A DNA stretch of 64,000 bases from Absidia repens (lineage: Eukaryota; Mucoromycota; Mucoromycetes; Mucorales; Cunninghamellaceae), in assembly GCA_002105175.1 (NCBI GenBank), contig MCGE01000041.1, forward strand, positions 124,001 through 188,000, given 5' to 3'. The notes under the pieces were generated by a model. It made no database searches. It worked only from the letters and a program-made list of their open reading frames with translations, and was not told where the DNA came from. Both the position numbers and the translations under genes were made by a program. Numbering within the stretch: position 1 is the first letter of the stretch; each line of letters opens with the position of its first letter. Positions 61,032 through 64,000 of this stretch are shown here, in pieces.

Positions 61032-62774
61032 CTATGATCTACTAACAGTTACATATTCACTGTAATCTTGTCTAGCCTTTGAGTTGACTCGGAGTTCCTT
61101 GAAGGCTCGGGCAATACCTTGCGAATCAAACTTGTTGACACCATAGAGCTTTGATGCCTGGTATTCAAGCTCATATTTGATTTTGCCTTCTTTGTTGGCT
61201 TTTTCCAGATCGGCATAGTATTGGTTCCAATCGAGAATTGTGCCAATGGGGTGCCTAAGAAAAAGAGAGAGAAAATTAGATAAATATCTAGTAGGAGGTA
61301 AACTGAGAAACCTACTCTTTGCCCTTGCCAGTCTCATATTCATAAACACGAATAGCAGGATTGTTTACAGGGATGATGGATGGCGCATTGAATAGCATAG
61401 TGGAGACATTGTTCACCTTCAATTTCTTCAAGTTGCTTTTATCAGCAATGGCAGGGACAGGTTTAAAGGATTTACCATCTGGGACAACCGCTGTAAGCAT
61501 ATCATCTACACAATAATGCAAAATAATTTTTTAAAATCAATACATTCATTCTCCGCTTTATTTTTATTTTTTACGACTTACTATTGGTATGACCAGTGAA
61601 ATGACCAGCAATAATGTCACCGTATTCACCAAGCAATTGATAGTATTGATCCAAGCAGCTGGATGTGAAGAGTTTTGATCCATCGTCATCGTTAGGAGGG
61701 ACATGACCCATGACATAGATCATCACGTTATCCTTTTTAGCGGCTTCCAAGCTTTTCTTCATCCATGCAATCTGAGTGGCACCTGGACTTCCCGATTTAT
61801 CACAGCCTTTGACAGCATCATTTTTCTTGAAAAAAAACATTGAGTTGACGTTCATGATTCGAAGCCCAGGAACAACATCATCTTGAATGAAATACCCGCC
61901 GTCTTGGAAAGTACCGCCCAAATTCAAATTGAATGGTTTCCAAATAGATTCCAGTGACTTGTATATGCTGCTCTTGGTGGTTACGTCGTTATGTTCAACC
62001 GCATCATTATTCCCAATTGTGGGGATCTGTATAAAAAAAAAATAAGGGGATAGTGGGGAGAAGCAAAATTATTAGTTTTAGGGAGGGATATTAGGGGAGG
62101 GTAATTTATTTTTAGTTTTCTTTTGCCTATTACCAGTTTAATTGATGACACATCGTATGTTTTCTTAAAGTAATCCACCACCGTCTTGTGATCGTCAAGA
62201 ACATTGGATTCGGTACGTTCCATCTTATTATCCCGATCATGTCTGGCGGTGTCTCCTGTATAAATGATGAAATCAATGTCCTGCAAAGATTCCTTCATAA
62301 ATTTAAAAGAAGCATCCACCTATCATCGAACATAAATATAAATAAAAACAGTAATGAATGATTCAGGAACAGAACATTTAGACTATTCAAAGCCCGCTAT
62401 CCGAATTTTGGGGAAACAATTTACCAAAGCCAACGGACTATCACAATCTGTGTGGAGCGCTCCAAATTTTCCAGCTGTATTCTTATGACTTTTCTTGCTC
62501 TTTCGATGACACAATTTTTTGGGATTGGATCCCTCAAGGTAATTTGGATCCACGTGAATATCTATCCATTATGATTATTACAATCAAGGGATGAAGAAAA
62601 AAAAAAAGATGAGATGTTAAAGGTCCGCTCAATGACTCCAATTTAGATGAGTTGATCTTTACCAGTAATATGAAGAAATTTGCCAGTCAATGCCTTGGAT
62701 TCTGCACCAAAAACTGTTATAGGCGAAACGAGAGTAGCCACCAAGCCAGCATACAACAAAAATGATGTTTTCAT
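61032..62774 (-). CDS. Endopolyphosphatase (Ppn1-like metallophosphoesterase)
   Basis: The model has six exons: complement(61032..61254, 61316..61505, 61582..62026, 62134..62319, 62425..62561, 62663..62774), 430 aa. It is shorter than yeast Ppn1. A signal or anchor sequence (MKTSFLLYAGLVATLVSPI) is followed by calcineurin-fold metal-binding motifs in order: FLHITDIHVDPNY (D-x-H), YTGDTARHD (GDxxxH), PTIGNNDAVEHN (GNxD), VMGHVPP (GH) and GHFTGHTN (GHxH). A CHR...DCDSPLALVDASF block matches endopolyphosphatases rather than generic sphingomyelinases. The enzyme cuts long polyphosphate chains, in the vacuole in yeast. Confidence 0.88.
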
Positions 62775-64000
62775 ACTATTGTAGTGTTGACGAGAAAAAA
62801 TAAATTTAAAGTGAAATATAAAGTAAGAAAGAAAAAGGAAAATGTAAAGGAAACACAAAGGAAAAAAAAAAAAAAGGTAGTGGTTTTATATGGAGAGAGC
62901 AACAATAAGGTTAAAGTACCTTTAGCTTTAAGTAATTGAGTTTATAGGCGGAGTACCACCAATTTTTTTTTTTTTTTTTTTTTTTTTTCATTCGGTACCC
63001 CCTTTTTTTTCATCATTATCGAATAATGTTACTCTGATTCGTTTTTAGTCATTCCTTTTTTTCTTTCTTTTCCATATTTTGGTAAATGATGACCCATGAA
63101 TGAAGATGACGGATGATATCAGATATGTTTTATGTCATGACACGTTTATGTAAACAAAAATATGTGAATGGTTTGATCGGATCCAAGCGATTTCTATAGA
63201 AATTAAATGACTACTGGTCGGAGACGAGAGATGATTGTCGATTCTAAAAAGGGAAAGTCACTTTTAATTACAAAAAAAAAAAAAACGCACACCTCACCAT
63301 GACCACATTCTTGCCACCAGCTATAAAATCATTAGGACATGAATATATTGTTTCTGATAACTAATTGAAGTGAATGCTGTAATAACATTAATAAAAAAGA
63401 ACGATGATTTTTTTTATTGGTATCTAATATTGATATAAAGGGAAACTAATAATCAACTATCATATGCAAGAGAGAAGGAATGGGCGGACAACATAATAAC
63501 TATAAACTAAAATTCTAAATTCTAATACTGCTCTATATCATACTACTTAGATTTCCATATGATGCCAGGTTTCAGACGTCAAAGAACGTTGCCAAATAGT
63601 TCCCCTCCACTGTAATCCAGTTTTCAATATCGGAATCATATGTTCAATAGTACGGTAATGAGACCATTGCCTTTGTGTTGTGATGTTGTTGCTGTTGTAT
63701 GGAATTATATGCTGATGAAGGTCATCGGTAGACATAAAACCTAGGATAATCAGTGACGTCGGAGATATAAACTTCTTCGCTGGTTTTCTGCTGAATGTAG
63801 CCATCATGTTGAGTGTATACGTTTTAATTGGCGAAAAAACTGCATTCGGAAGGACATGTGAGGAGTGTATTCTTGTTGTTTGTCATACATTGATGACATT
63901 GCTGATACATGATAAAAAGTCGTTGATGATGAATGGAGAGCATGAAAGACAAAGGCGCGATAACATTGGTCAAAATAAAAAGTTGTCAGTCGTGGTGAAC
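62775..64000. other. Upstream spacer, endopolyphosphatase promoter and window end
   Basis: It contains a T28 tract at 62962-62989 and further A/T tracts. The only long open frame is 63547-63807 (minus, 86 aa), which has no recognised motif and may be the 3' exon of a gene that continues past the window, or nothing. Confidence 0.35.

Noticed and set aside
63547..63807. 86-aa minus-strand frame near the window end
   Set aside because: No motif, splice context or neighbour supports it. It could be part of a gene running off the window.

Overview
This is a eukaryotic, fungal window. The genes are dense in short introns (mostly 50-100 nt, GT...AG), the base composition is A/T-rich with many long A or T tracts, and both strands are used. 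The gene content fits an early-diverging, Mucorales-type (Mucoromycota) fungus. It includes a kinesin-1 with the fungal IAK tail, exportin-4, a Hook dynein adaptor, an SLC49/FLVCR-like carrier and a PL14 glucuronan-lyase-like enzyme, and glucuronan is a wall polymer of these fungi. No species is claimed. All gene models were built by hand from splice signals, reading-frame continuity and family motifs. For most of the larger models the exon lengths sum to a whole number of codons.

Layout: 807-2015 PL14 polysaccharide lyase (-); 2554-6283 kinesin-1 heavy chain (-); 6818-7381 a MITE-like inverted-repeat element; 7747-9170 a DUF4203-type multi-spanning membrane protein (-); 9.2-12.0 kb a repeat-rich spacer; 12038-12454 a small protein of unknown function (+); 13374-15050 actin (+); 15409-15813 a small lysine-rich protein (-), divergent from 15997-18413 ASH2 of COMPASS (+), which carries an apparent frameshift; 18.5-20.9 kb a 290-nt hexamer satellite plus dispersed repeats; 20930-25303 a Rom2-type Rho GEF (-), divergent from 25985-26513 a stefin/cystatin-like protein (+); 27046-28404 a single-pass membrane protein with a PPxY tail (-); 29083-29395 an 83-aa protein (+); 29818-33199 Hook (+); 33574-34222 ribosomal protein eL39 (+); 34679-36734 a divergent cystathionine beta-synthase-like protein (+); 37344-38546 a SANT/Myb-like regulator (-); 39367-39843 an Ecl1-like zinc protein (+); 40488-45209 exportin-4 (-); 45347-45607 a Fanzor/TnpB-like relic (-); 46780-48728 an SLC49-like MFS carrier (+); 48.7-51.0 kb repeats; 51085-53312 a cytochrome P450 (+); 53.3-55.8 kb repeats; 55823-60810 RRP5 (-); 61032-62774 endopolyphosphatase (-); 62.8-64.0 kb mostly empty.

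The genes do not form one pathway. Several are core cell-biology genes: cytoskeleton and transport (actin, kinesin-1, Hook, Rho GEF), ribosome production (eL39, RRP5), chromatin (ASH2) and nuclear transport (exportin-4).

The least expected items are the stefin-like protein next to the Rho GEF, the TnpB/Fanzor relic upstream of exportin-4, the frameshifted ASH2 with a poly-Asn insertion inside its SPRY domain, an 8-nt microexon carrying part of the PL14 signature, and a dispersed repeat family. The repeat family has at least six copies and sometimes sits as head-to-head inverted pairs.
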